Shown one piece after another: positions 1 through 8,138 of a DNA stretch of 34,374 bases. The notes beneath the pieces are model-generated. The model had not been told where the DNA came from. It searched no databases and saw only the letters and a program-made list of their open reading frames with translations. Positions within the stretch are counted from its first letter, which is position 1; each line of letters opens with the position of its first letter. The DNA lies in contig NZ_BMHH01000029.1 of the NCBI RefSeq assembly GCF_014640615.1, positions 1 to 34,374 of the forward strand, in the 5' to 3' direction. The stretch is from Paramesorhizobium endophyticum (GTDB lineage: Bacteria; Pseudomonadota; Alphaproteobacteria; Rhizobiales; Rhizobiaceae). The translations under genes and the position numbers were made by a program.

Positions 1-25
1 TACTTCGCAAGCGTAAATCCGATAA

Positions 26-229
26 TCAATTCTTCCGATTCAGAAAGTCCTCGGACGGACACTTATCAAGCAGCATAAAATCCTTGTGGAAAAACGTTCG
101 GGAACTTTCGAGGAAGAAACGAATTGCCCAAATCTGCCGCTGTTTGAGTGGCTTCTTTACGCCCACTTTCCGGCCGGCGTTGATTTCCACGCCGAACTGA
201 GCCGGTTTTTCCACCGAGAAGTGAGCCAC
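26..229 (-). pseudogene. Tyrosine recombinase (integrase) N-terminal fragment fused to an IS end
   Basis: The reading frame begins with GTG at 229, inside the terminal repeat of the neighbouring insertion sequence. The first ~17 residues are therefore translated IS end. From about 178 down to 107 the frame reads GRKVGVKKPLKQRQIWAIRF followed by FLE. This resembles the N-terminus of a widespread family of small site-specific integrases in Proteobacteria, as I recall it. The continuation expected in that family (a RDRALFDLAID-type stretch) is absent; the frame runs into unrelated residues and stops. No catalytic Arg/His/Tyr residues remain, so it cannot be active. It marks an older mobile or rearranged locus to the left. 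The family assignment rests on one short motif. Confidence 0.5.
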
Positions 230-249
230 CTCTGAGTATGGTTTTCTGA

Positions 250-1044
250 TCAGGGTTTGGTCAAGGGATTGGCTTTTTCTCCTCTCTTCTGTGCTGCGGC
301 AGTCGAGCTGGCTTTGAAGCGGAAGCTGTCATTGCCGGTTTCCAGAATATGACAACGGTGGGTGAGACGGTCGAGCAGAGCGGTCGTCATCTTGGCGTCA
401 CCGAAGACCGTGGCCCATTCGCTGAAGCTGAGATTGGTGGTGATGACGACGCTGGTCCGCTCGTAGAGTTTGCTCAGCAGGTGGAAGAGCAGCGCTCCAC
501 CGGAGGCGCTGAACGGGAGGTATCCCAATTCGTCCAGGATCAGCAGGTCGAGGCGAGCCAGCGTCTCAGCGATCTGGCCTGCCTTGCCTTTTGCCTTCTC
601 CTGCTCGAGTGCGTTGACCAATTCGATCGTGGAGAAGAAGCGGACCTTTCGGCGATGATGCTCGATCGCCTGGATGCCGAGAGCTGTCGCGACATGTGTT
701 TTACCTGTGCCCGGCCCGCCGACGAGCACGATATTCTGCGCTCCGTCGATGAACTCGCATCTGTGCAACTGGCGCACTGTCACTTCGTTGATCTCGCTGG
801 CGGCGAAGTCGAAGCCGGAGAGGTCCTTGTAGGCGGGGAAGCGGGCAGCCTTCATGTGATAGGCGATGGAGCGGACCTCGCGTTCGGCCATCTCGGCCTT
901 CAGCAACTGGGACAAGATGGGCACGGCCGCGTCAAAAGCCGGAGCCCCTTGCTCGATCAGGTCCGTGACGGCTTGGGACATGCCATACATCTTCAGGCTA
1001 CGGAGCATGATAACGACGGCGGCGCTGGCAGGATCATGACGCAT
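250..1044 (-). CDS. istB: IS21-family helper ATPase IstB
   Basis: AAA+ ATPase that assists the IstA transposase in target selection and strand transfer. The Walker A motif [11 protein letters not shown] and Walker [13 protein letters not shown] are intact, followed by the family segments [12 protein letters not shown] and [17 protein letters not shown] chose the ATG at 1044 because AGGAGGTC lies five bases upstream. A longer frame back to 1107 merely overlaps istA. With this start the gene overlaps the last 11 bases of istA, the usual translational coupling in IS21 elements. The protein is 264 residues, full length for the family, and appears functional. Confidence 0.93.
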   Translation of the reverse strand: MRHDPASAAVVIMLRSLKMYGMSQAVTDLIEQGAPAFDAAVPILSQLLKAEMAEREVRSIAYHMKAARFPAYKDLSGFDFAASEINEVTVRQLHRCEFIDGAQNIVLVGGPGTGKTHVATALGIQAIEHHRRKVRFFSTIELVNALEQEKAKGKAGQIAETLARLDLLILDELGYLPFSASGGALLFHLLSKLYERTSVVITTNLSFSEWATVFGDAKMTTALLDRLTHRCHILETGNDSFRFKASSTAAAQKRGEKANPLTKP

Positions 1045-2566
1045 GACGACCTCCTGCGATCTGGACGCGCAGACCATCATAGCGTTCGACATTGGCCTTG
1101 GGTTCACGCAGCAAGGTCAATGCCTGTGGGGTATCTATGTTGGGACCGTCGGTCGTCTTGCCGTCGATCAGCCGATGCAACAGGTTCAGCACATGCGTCT
1201 TGGTCGCCACGCCTGCATCCAGGGCCAGTTCCACAGCCCTGACGACGACTTGTTCGTTGTGATGCAGGACAAGAGCAAGGATATCGGCCATCTCACGATC
1301 ACCGCCGGGGCGGCGAAGCATCTGGTCCTGCAGTTGTCGAAAGGCCAACGGCAATTCCAGGAAGGGTGCACCATTGCGCAGGGCACCGGGCTTGCGCTGA
1401 ATGACGGTAAGGTAATGCCGCCAGTCGTAAATCGTTCGTGGCGGCTTGTCGTGACTGCGTTCAATAACCCGCTCATGCTCGCATAGAATATTGCCTTCGG
1501 CCGCAACGACCAGTCGCTCGGGATAAATCCGCAGGCTGACAGGCCGGTTGGCAAAAGACGCAGGCACGCTGTAGCGGTTCCGCTCGAAGGTAATCAGGCA
1601 TGTCGGTGAGACGCGCTTGCTTTGCTCGACGAAGCCGTCGAAAGCGGTGGGCAACGCCATCAACGCGGCCTGCTCTGCGGCCCAGATGTCGGCGATCGTA
1701 CCGGACAAGCTGCCATGCGGTGTCTCCCGCCACAGGTCCTGGCAATGCTGTTCCAACCAGTCATTCAACGTTGCCAAATCCGGGAAGTCCGGCATTTGCT
1801 GCCACAGCCGTGGTCGAGCATCCTGGACATTCTTCTCGACCTGGCCCTTTTCCCAGCCCGCAGCGGGATTGCAGAACTCGGGCGCAAAGACATAGTGGTT
1901 CGTCATCGCGAGGAAGCGGATATTGACCTGTCGCTCTTTACCGCGGCCGACGCGGTCGACCGCCGTTTTCATGTTGTCATAGATGCCGCGACCAGGCACG
2001 CCGCCGAACACACGGAAGCCGTGCCAATGGGCGTCAAAGAGCATCTCGTGCGTTTGCAGCAGGTAAGCCCTGACCAGAAACGCGCGACTGTGCGATAGCT
2101 TGATATGTGCGACCTGAAGCTTCACACGCTCGCCGCCGATCACGGCATAGTCCTCACTCCAATCGAATTGGAATGCTTCGCCTGGGCGGAATGACAGCGG
2201 AACGAATACGCCACGGCCCGTCGTCTGCTGCTCACGTTGCCGATCAGATCGCCACTCGCGGGCGAAGGCGGCCACCCGGCCATAGGAGCCGGTAAAGCCG
2301 AGAGCCACCAGATCGGCATGAATCTGCTTCAGTGTTCGGCGCTGCTTACGCGACTTCCCGGCCTCGGTCTTCAGCCAGCCAGCCAATTTGTCGGCAAAGG
2401 GATCAAGCTTGCTCGGTCGTTCCGATACCGTGAACGTCGGCTCGATCGTACCAGCGCTCAAATACTTCGCGATCGTATTGCGCGACAGCCCGGTGCGCCG
2501 GCTTATCTCGCGGATCGACTGCTTCTCGCGTAGCGCCATCCGACGGATGATGTTTAAAAGTCCCAT
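1034..2566 (-). CDS. istA: IS21-family transposase IstA
   Basis: DDE/RNase H-fold transposase that cuts and joins the element's ends. An N-terminal helix-turn-helix is visible ([20 protein letters not shown], about residues 15-34). The catalytic acidic residues appear in [21 protein letters not shown] and [11 protein letters not shown], which give a complete D-D-E triad. A C-terminal Mu-transposase-like segment follows (about residues 310-380). The start at 2566 ([10 protein letters not shown]) is preferred over the upstream frame to 2626 because CGGAGTG precedes it at suitable spacing and the upstream residues lie in the terminal repeat. The product is 510 residues and looks intact. Confidence 0.93.
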   Translation of the reverse strand: MGLLNIIRRMALREKQSIREISRRTGLSRNTIAKYLSAGTIEPTFTVSERPSKLDPFADKLAGWLKTEAGKSRKQRRTLKQIHADLVALGFTGSYGRVAAFAREWRSDRQREQQTTGRGVFVPLSFRPGEAFQFDWSEDYAVIGGERVKLQVAHIKLSHSRAFLVRAYLLQTHEMLFDAHWHGFRVFGGVPGRGIYDNMKTAVDRVGRGKERQVNIRFLAMTNHYVFAPEFCNPAAGWEKGQVEKNVQDARPRLWQQMPDFPDLATLNDWLEQHCQDLWRETPHGSLSGTIADIWAAEQAALMALPTAFDGFVEQSKRVSPTCLITFERNRYSVPASFANRPVSLRIYPERLVVAAEGNILCEHERVIERSHDKPPRTIYDWRHYLTVIQRKPGALRNGAPFLELPLAFRQLQDQMLRRPGGDREMADILALVLHHNEQVVVRAVELALDAGVATKTHVLNLLHRLIDGKTTDGPNIDTPQALTLLREPKANVERYDGLRVQIAGGRHAS

Positions 2567-2677
2567 GTGGATCACTCCGTTGCCCCCGTCGTTAACCGCG
2601 TTGGGGGGAAGGTTCACATGGCTCAATTCTCAATGGAAATTATGCGACTAACCGGCTCGTTCTGCGTGGAAATCAAC

Positions 2678-3170
2678 AAGCGGCCATCTGCTTCTGGAAG
2701 CGGAGGAGACGCCGCTCGTCACGCGCCTCCATCATCTCGCTGACCAGGGCAGCCGCCGTAGTGAAGCCGACCGACAGGCCCTTCTGGCAGGCGGCGAGGC
2801 CCAGACCGAGAGCCACATGCGTTTTGCCCGTGCCGCTGGGTCCGAGCGCAATGACGTTCTCGCGGCGCTCGATCCATTCGCATCGCGCCAGTTCCAGTAC
2901 CTGCATCTTGTTGAGCTTGGGGATGGCGGTAAAGTCGAAACTGTCGAGGCTTTTGACGACGGGGAATTTGGCCGCCTTGATCCGACGCTCGACCTTACGA
3001 CGGTCACGTTCAATCATCTCCCGCTCGGCAAGCCGGAAGAGGTAGCCGACATGATCGACGCCCTCGATGGCACACAGCCGAGCCAGCTTTTGATACTCGC
3101 GCTGGAAGGTCGGCAGCTTGAGGGTCTTGAGATAGTGCGCGAGAAGGATCTCTGGTGCTTCGATGGTCAT
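2678..3170 (-). pseudogene. Truncated istB of a second IS21-type element
   Basis: This is the first ~165 residues of an IstB different from the one at 250-1044. It starts MTIEAPEILLAHYLKTLKLP behind an AGGAG ribosome-binding site, keeps the family segment FPVVKSLDSFDF and the Walker A motif [15 protein letters not shown], then ends at RLLRFQKQMAA where the first IS element begins. Walker B and everything after it are missing, and the missing 3' half is not on the other side of the inserted IS. Its partner istA is also absent; prophage sequence starts within about 20-40 bases upstream of its start codon. It is a double-truncated remnant without expected ATPase activity. Confidence 0.88.
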
Positions 3171-3211
3171 GCCGCTTCTCCTGCAGGCGAACAATCGATG
3201 CGGCTGGCGCT

Positions 3212-6200
3212 ATGGGTGTCATAGCCTCCTTGGGGGCCGGGGTTCTCGATCTTCCGACGCTTCTGCCGGTTGGCGGCGGCGTTCTAGGCTCAGGCGGCTC
3301 GCTTCTTAGGACGGCGACCGGCGCGGCCATTGGCGCGGGTATTGATGCGTCAGTCACAGAGGCCGGATTGCATCTCACCCAAGTCGCGAGGACGGGCGAG
3401 GAAAGCGTTTTCAATGTCGGCGGCTCCATTCTTCTCGGTGGCGCGCTCGGCACACTGGCGGCGCGCTATCTGTCAAATGAAGCATCCTCAATCCTGTCTC
3501 GCAAGATCGAAGGGCAAGAGCGCGGCTATGATGAATTCGATAATGCTTTCATCGCGGCAGGGAAGGCGGCATCAGCTGGCGCGGCGGCGCGCGATACCGG
3601 CCCGTTAGCGCTCAAGGATGAAGCGCTCATCAAGAATATTCCACTGGTCAATCAGCAGGACCCTTTGATCCGGCTGCAATTGTCTGACCTCGATACCGCG
3701 CGCCAGACGGTGAGGGGCCTTGCTGAAACCCCGTTGGAATACGCCGACAATGCGCGCGGAGTTGCGACCGAGATTGGGGGGTCCGTCGAAACACGTATGA
3801 AAATGTGGAATGCGCCGTTAGCAAAATCGCTGACCGACATCGATACGCTCTATGCCAGATACTTCAACGACGCGCCGGACCCCTCGGCATGGCAAGCGCG
3901 CCTTTCGCCTATCAGGGCCGAAATGCAGCGTATAACGGGCGGCACGAAGCTGACCTACAAGCAATTCAAGGAAGAAGTAGGGAAGGCTGCATTCAGCGCT
4001 GAGCAGCATCCCATATCCACCGTTGCAGAGGCAGCAACAGTTTATCGCCGGACTGATGAGGCGATGAAGAAAGCCGCAATCGAGGCCGGGTTACTACCGG
4101 AAGACGTTCAAGTGCAAGGGGACGTTTCTCACCTATTCAGAATGTACAACAAGAACAAAATCATTGCGCGCCGCAATGAATTCGCAAGCGTTCTACAATC
4201 CCACATGTTGGCAAAGCGAGGGGAAGCGGAAAATCGGCTTGCTCAGGCGGACGCTTCAAAGGTAGCGGTCAAAGCACATCAGGCACAGGAGAAGGTTCGC
4301 GCAGTCGAGCAGAGAATGGAAGCGACGGAACTCCGCATTTCCCAAAAGGAGGAATCCTATCGAAATGTTCTGAGCGTCAAACCGCCAAAGGGCAAAATTG
4401 GCGTCACGGAAAAACAGTTTGAGGCCCTTCAGCGCAGACGGGATGCTCTTGATGATCTTCGCTCTGAATACAGGGTGATGGAAGAAGAATTCCAAGAGGT
4501 CGTAGAGAAATACCGTAGCATTGCCGATGAGTTCGACGCGCCCCCGGATGATATAAAAAATTCATCTAGAGTAAAAATGGCGATAGACTACGTTAGGGCG
4601 AAGAAAGCTGAAGCAGAGCTGAAGGCAAAGATTACTCGCCTTAAGTCGAAGGAAAAATATCTCCGTTTGTCGGGCCAAAAACTTAAGGCTGATAATGCGG
4701 CGAGGGAGTTGGACGCCATCGAGGTCGATTTGGCCCGCAATTCCAAGCAGGTTAAGAGGCTTGAAGGAATCTTCGAAAAAACGGGTAAGTACTTTTCGGA
4801 TTCCGCGAATGCAAAAGCAGACGAGTTCGCGCTCCTATCCGATGATGAAATACGCGACCTTGTTGACGAAACGATAGATACGATTCTTGGAAACGCTGAT
4901 GGGCGCATCCCTTATGACGGTATCATTTCAGGGCCGCGCGGGCCATTGAAGGAAAGAACCCTCAATATCGAAAGCGCCAAGATACAGGACTTTCTTGAAC
5001 TGGACATTGAACAGGTCCTTCAGGCCCAGGTACGCACCATGTCGGCGGACGTGGAGATTGCCAAGAAATTTGGCGACCCGACCATGGCGGAAGAAATCCG
5101 CAAGGTGAATGACGAAGCGAACCGAAAGATTGCGCAGGTCGATGGGCGATCTGACCTTGATGCGGCGGCGAAGGAAAAAGAGCGCACACGGCTCGATAAG
5201 CAGCGGAAAGCTGCCGTCCGCGACATTGAAGGTATCCGTGACCGTCTACGCGGGCAATATGCGCTCCCTTCAAATCCTGATGGTGTGGTTCTTCGCGCCG
5301 GTCGTGTGGCCCGAAACCTGAATTACCTACGACTTCTCGGTGGCATGAAGGTTTCTGCTATCCCCGATATGGGCCGCGTGATCACCGTACATGGAATGAC
5401 CAGCGCCTTCCGGGATGGCTTCTTGCCGATGATGAGGAACTTCCGGGCATTCCGCGCGGCGGCTGAGGAGGTCAAGCAGGCCGGTACCGCTCTGGACATG
5501 ATCCTTGATACGCGCGCCATGGCGATAGCCGACATCACAGGTGAGTTTGGACGACATTCCAAATTCGAGCGCGGCATTCAATCGCTGTCCTCTCGTTTCG
5601 GCGTCGTGTCGCTGATGGCTCCATGGAATGCCTCGATGAAGCAGTTCGCGGGCCTTGTCACAATGTCAAATGTCCTTCAGGCTGCGCAGCGAGTTGCCGC
5701 CGGGGCGGCTAGTCCGAAAGATATTCGCAGGCTCGCAGCATCTGGTATCGATGAAGACATAGCACAGCGTATCGCCAAAGAGTTTGCGCAGCACGGCGAT
5801 AATCAAGATGGGGTGCTGCTGGCAAAGGCCGCGGGCTGGTCCGACAAGCAGGCGAGGGAAGCTTTCCGTGCCGCCGTTGTGCGAGATGTGGATCGCATTG
5901 TCGTCACCCCGGGACAGGACAAGCCGCTATGGATGAGTACCGAACTAGGTAAGACCATAGGCCAGTTCAAATCGTTCGGGCTTTCCTCCATGCAGCGCGT
6001 CACATTGACGGGCTTGCAGCAACGTGATGCGGCAGTCCTGAACGGGATACTGGTTTCGCTCGCTCTTGGAGCGGTGAGCTATTGGGCCAAACAGACCATA
6101 TCTGGACAGCCGTTATCGGATAATCCGTGGCAATGGGGTGTAGAGGCTTTTGACCGCTCTGGCTTGACCGGGTGGCTGATGGAAGTGAATAATCTCAGCG

Positions 6201-6487
6201 AGAAGGCTACACGCGGCAGAGTAGGGGCATCCCTCCTGACGGGAGAACAGGTATCTCGGTATGCCAGCCGCAATGTGACAAGTGCATTTTTAGGGCCAAC
6301 CCCCGGCGCGATAGCAGACATATTTCAGGTATCCGGATCAATATTCGCTGGAGACACGACGAAAAGCGACCTGCGAAAAGCACGCGAAATGATACCGATG
6401 CAAAACCTTTTCTATTTGAGGCGGCTATTCAATATGGTTGAAGAGGGCACTGGGAATGCCCTTGGGCTTCCAGATACAAGGAAATAG
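3212..6487 (+). CDS. Large phage virion / ejection-type protein, 5'-truncated
   Basis: Very long open frame (about 1090 residues from the ATG at 3212; open from 3155). The N-terminal ~110 residues are rich in Gly/Ala with hydrophobic stretches (IGAGIDASVTEAG, SILLGGALGTLAA). A long charged coiled-coil region follows at about residues 330-540, with a second helical stretch near 630-700. A C-terminal section holds WMSTELGKTIGQFKSFGLSS and one likely membrane segment (NGILVSLALGAVSYWA). This layout resembles the internal virion proteins that podophages eject during DNA entry. The resemblance is architectural; I recognise no enzymatic motif. There is no ribosome-binding site before 3212, and the frame runs back into IS debris, so the true N-terminus was probably lost. 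It is not expressed as an intact virion protein here. Confidence 0.55.
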   Translation: MGVIASLGAGVLDLPTLLPVGGGVLGSGGSLLRTATGAAIGAGIDASVTEAGLHLTQVARTGEESVFNVGGSILLGGALGTLAARYLSNEASSILSRKIEGQERGYDEFDNAFIAAGKAASAGAAARDTGPLALKDEALIKNIPLVNQQDPLIRLQLSDLDTARQTVRGLAETPLEYADNARGVATEIGGSVETRMKMWNAPLAKSLTDIDTLYARYFNDAPDPSAWQARLSPIRAEMQRITGGTKLTYKQFKEEVGKAAFSAEQHPISTVAEAATVYRRTDEAMKKAAIEAGLLPEDVQVQGDVSHLFRMYNKNKIIARRNEFASVLQSHMLAKRGEAENRLAQADASKVAVKAHQAQEKVRAVEQRMEATELRISQKEESYRNVLSVKPPKGKIGVTEKQFEALQRRRDALDDLRSEYRVMEEEFQEVVEKYRSIADEFDAPPDDIKNSSRVKMAIDYVRAKKAEAELKAKITRLKSKEKYLRLSGQKLKADNAARELDAIEVDLARNSKQVKRLEGIFEKTGKYFSDSANAKADEFALLSDDEIRDLVDETIDTILGNADGRIPYDGIISGPRGPLKERTLNIESAKIQDFLELDIEQVLQAQVRTMSADVEIAKKFGDPTMAEEIRKVNDEANRKIAQVDGRSDLDAAAKEKERTRLDKQRKAAVRDIEGIRDRLRGQYALPSNPDGVVLRAGRVARNLNYLRLLGGMKVSAIPDMGRVITVHGMTSAFRDGFLPMMRNFRAFRAAAEEVKQAGTALDMILDTRAMAIADITGEFGRHSKFERGIQSLSSRFGVVSLMAPWNASMKQFAGLVTMSNVLQAAQRVAAGAASPKDIRRLAASGIDEDIAQRIAKEFAQHGDNQDGVLLAKAAGWSDKQAREAFRAAVVRDVDRIVVTPGQDKPLWMSTELGKTIGQFKSFGLSSMQRVTLTGLQQRDAAVLNGILVSLALGAVSYWAKQTISGQPLSDNPWQWGVEAFDRSGLTGWLMEVNNLSEKATRGRVGASLLTGEQVSRYASRNVTSAFLGPTPGAIADIFQVSGSIFAGDTTKSDLRKAREMIPMQNLFYLRRLFNMVEEGTGNALGLPDTRK

Positions 6488-6492
6488 GATCG

Positions 6493-6720
6493 ATGGGGTT
6501 TATTTTCGCTTTGATACTTATCCCGGCAGCGGTGGCGATGATATTCTCGCCATTTATCGCCTATGGTTTTTACCGGGATGGCGATATCCGTAGCGCAGCA
6601 AAAGCCTCGGCTGTGTTTATCGTTTGCGCCTTAATCGTTGTAGCAACCCCACGAGGCCAGAAAAGCTCAGGCCATTACGATGATTGCGAACGATACAGCA
6701 GCTTCGCCGAAAGCTGCTGA
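6493..6720 (+). CDS. Small phage membrane protein, function unknown
   Basis: 75-residue protein that begins six bases after the large virion gene. It has two hydrophobic segments: residues 2-26 (IFALILIPAAVAMIFSPFIA) and about 36-52 (ASAVFIVCALIVVA). The tail is polar, contains two cysteines and ends in SSFAESC. Tight spacing on the same strand suggests co-transcription with the virion gene. I do not recognise the family. It could be a virion-assembly membrane factor or an accessory gene. Confidence 0.5.
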   Translation: MGFIFALILIPAAVAMIFSPFIAYGFYRDGDIRSAAKASAVFIVCALIVVATPRGQKSSGHYDDCERYSSFAESC

Positions 6721-6731
6721 CGGGAGCTGTT

Positions 6732-6827
6732 ATGTTCCTCGATGAGGATTTAATAAAATTGAATTCCAACTCGACTTTTGATTACGCCGTCCAAAACCGA
6801 CGGGGGTATAGGGCAAAGTGGCGCTAA
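6732..6827 (+). CDS. Possible 31-residue ORF downstream of the virion operon
   Basis: Short frame starting MFLDEDLIKLNSNSTFDYAV and ending in a basic stretch (NRRGYRAKWR). A GGGAG ribosome-binding site lies six bases upstream, and it follows the preceding gene by 11 bases in the same direction. The signal and spacing favour translation, but 31 codons is too short to judge from composition. Its 3' end meets the end of the convergent lipoprotein gene. Confidence 0.25.
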   Translation: MFLDEDLIKLNSNSTFDYAVQNRRGYRAKWR

Positions 6828-7150
6828 TAGGTTGCCCCCAAGCTAACCGCTTCATCAAACTTCCTGTCTGATATCTCAAACAACTGAAACCATATCTGGC
6901 GACTGTAGATTTTTGTGATCTTGTTTACCAAAGCGGATCGCTCTTGGCCGCAAAGAGTTCGCGCTGCATTCGTCAATACGGAATACTGGAGGTTAGGGTT
7001 TCTCTTCGTCAAATACCGGGCCGCCCCATAACCGCACTTCATGTAGGCGTCTCGTTCCGAAGCGTAACTGGCAAACTTTCGGTCGGCCTCTTCGGTAGAC
7101 GTACATCCGCATAAAGCCAAAAATAAAATGGCAACAAAAAACCGCAGCAT
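6824..7150 (-). CDS. Small lipoprotein, probable prophage cargo
   Basis: 108-residue protein with a clear lipoprotein signal peptide: MLRFFVAILFLALCGC, lipobox LCGC with the lipidated Cys near residue 16. The mature part is about 92 residues, mostly helical and charged, with two more cysteines (MKCGYGAARYL and TLCGQERSAL) that could form a disulfide. The ATG at 7150 is chosen over a TTG two codons upstream because AAGGGG sits at good distance. The gene is antisense to the phage structural genes and visibly AT-richer than the neighbouring operons, which suggests separately acquired cargo expressed from the lysogen. Small phage lipoproteins sometimes block superinfection; nothing in the sequence proves that here. 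Confidence 0.6.
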   Translation of the reverse strand: MLRFFVAILFLALCGCTSTEEADRKFASYASERDAYMKCGYGAARYLTKRNPNLQYSVLTNAARTLCGQERSALVNKITKIYSRQIWFQLFEISDRKFDEAVSLGATY

Positions 7151-7204
7151 CCCCAATCCCCTTTCCGGCTAAAAAAGCACAAGGGGAGGGGCTTTGTCGA
7201 GGGC

Positions 7205-7244
7205 AAAGAAAACGCCGCCTAAGCTGGGCTTTGGTCAGGCGGCG
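7205..7244 (-). terminator. Rho-independent terminator of the DUF4160-DUF2442 operon
   Basis: On the minus strand an 8-bp perfect stem (CGCCGCCT / AGGCGGCG) with a 16-base loop is followed by TTTTCTTT. The stem overlaps the stop codon of the DUF2442/HTH gene, so transcription ends immediately after that operon. Confidence 0.65.
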
Positions 7245-7717
7245 CGCTTCGGCCTGCCTGTTTGCCGTGGCCGATAATGTGCATGCATCAGGAGAGGGTC
7301 TCGCTGGCTGGCGCGCAACAGCATCTTGACGGCATGGCTAATGGGAGCGCCCGCGCGGTAGTTTTTCCATGTGCGGAGGCTGACGCCGAGGAAATCCGCC
7401 GCCTCGTTGTTGGAAAGGGCGGCGGCTTCCTGCCATCGGCATAGATCATCCGAGGTGAAGTCGCGCTGATCTTCGGCAATCTGAAACAGGTGATAGGCAT
7501 CAATCGCCAAATCCTCGCCTGCCCATTCGACCGTTGCGCCATAGTCGGCAACAGCAGCGGTTTTCCAGATATCTGGGGATTTGAGCGGGGCGAGAAGTTC
7601 GCCGCCGGTGGCAACCCAGCCGACGAGATTTACCGTGGAGGCCGGAGCATCCTTCCACTGGATTTCCAGGGTCATGTTCGGCGCGGGCTTTACGCTTTCA
7701 ATACGCGGCATGTCCAT
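7235..7717 (-). CDS. DUF2442-type protein with C-terminal helix-turn-helix
   Basis: 160-residue protein. Residues ~1-85 match what I recall of the DUF2442 fold (PRIESVKPAPNMTLEIQWKD ... NLVGWVATGGELLAPLK ... DYGATVEWAGEDLAIDAYHL). Residues ~95-145 look like a DNA-binding helix-turn-helix (ALSNNEAADFLGVSLRTWKN), with a basic tail (RPRQTGRPKRAA). The start at 7717 has AGAGG eight bases upstream; a start at 7711 is the alternative. It follows the DUF4160 gene by 14 bases and shares its promoter. DUF4160 and DUF2442 genes commonly travel as adjacent pairs. The HTH suggests that this partner autoregulates the pair, as antitoxins do, but that role is inferred. Confidence 0.7.
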   Translation of the reverse strand: MDMPRIESVKPAPNMTLEIQWKDAPASTVNLVGWVATGGELLAPLKSPDIWKTAAVADYGATVEWAGEDLAIDAYHLFQIAEDQRDFTSDDLCRWQEAAALSNNEAADFLGVSLRTWKNYRAGAPISHAVKMLLRASQRDPLLMHAHYRPRQTGRPKRAA

Positions 7718-7731
7718 TTTCGTTTCCTCTC

Positions 7732-7974
7732 TCAAGCGATGGGGAAGCGGGGATTTGTCCGGTTCCATTCAGCGGCAATCGTCGCTTTATTCTCACGCGC
7801 CCATTCAAGGGCGGTATCTTCTACCCTGCGGCCCAGTTTGCCACGCAGGATTTGCAGCGTTGCAATTTCCACAAGCGCATCGCCATCGGGCGTGAGGATG
7901 TGAAAATGAGGAGGCAAGTGATCATTCGCGTACACTCGAATGATGATGTTTCCGATTTGAACCAGCTTGCCCAT
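7732..7974 (-). CDS. DUF4160 domain protein
   Basis: 80-residue protein consisting of one DUF4160 domain. The hallmark is RVYANDHLPPHFHI near residue 14, followed by an acidic segment (TPDGDALVEIATLQILRGKL) and a C-terminal helix (ALEWARENKATIAAEWNR). It is the first gene of a two-gene operon with the DUF2442/HTH protein, behind a strong promoter and ahead of a terminator, on the strand opposite the phage structural genes. The biochemical function of DUF4160 is unknown to me. The compact pair with an HTH partner resembles a toxin-antitoxin or regulatory module, with this protein as the candidate effector. Confidence 0.75.
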   Translation of the reverse strand: MGKLVQIGNIIIRVYANDHLPPHFHILTPDGDALVEIATLQILRGKLGRRVEDTALEWARENKATIAAEWNRTNPRFPIA

Positions 7975-7997
7975 GCGCCCCTCGCTTCAATGGAACT

Positions 7998-8026
7998 AAT
8001 ATAGGGCAAATTATGCACCGTGTAAA
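7998..8026 (-). promoter_or_regulatory. Sigma-70-type promoter of the DUF4160-DUF2442 operon
   Basis: On the minus strand: -35 TTTACA (8021-8026), a 17-base spacer, -10 TATATT (7998-8003). Both boxes are near consensus with ideal spacing, 24 bases ahead of the DUF4160 start codon. It would be read from the lysogen without phage late activators. Confidence 0.65.
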
Positions 8027-8097
8027 GATAGCTGGTGAAATTTTTTCCCTATAATGTGGAGAAGCGCTCCTCCGGGCCGTTTATCAAATCACACCAT

Positions 8098-8123
8098 AAG
8101 CCGTCCTTCGGGGCGGCTTTTTC
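8098..8123 (+). terminator. Rho-independent terminator upstream of the tail-spike gene
   Basis: A 9-bp stem AAGCCGTCC / GGGCGGCTT with a stable TTCG loop is followed by TTTTC. It lies 16 bases before the tail-spike start codon. It may end transcription from upstream phage genes or act as an attenuator. Confidence 0.6.
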
Positions 8124-8138
8124 TATTGAGGAATCCCC

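Larger units (their letters stand above)
179..2677 (-). mobile_element. IS21-family insertion sequence (about 2.5 kb)
   Basis: The element carries istA and istB in the usual order and overlap. Its ends show two sets of inverted repeats. The outer set starts GTTGATTTCCACGC at 179 on the left and ends with its complement at 2677 on the right, and it continues with GAAC(T)GAGCCGG on both sides. The inner set, TTTCCANNGAGAANTGAGCC, is at 208-228 and, inverted, at 2619-2639. Multiple terminal repeats are normal for IS21 elements, where they bind IstA. The length fits the family (2-2.5 kb). I see no matching 4-8 bp direct repeat just outside the ends. The exact terminal base is uncertain by a few nucleotides. 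Confidence 0.85.

Noticed and set aside
349-1242. 297-residue plus-strand frame across the istB region
   Set aside because: Antisense shadow of istA/istB; no coding features of its own.
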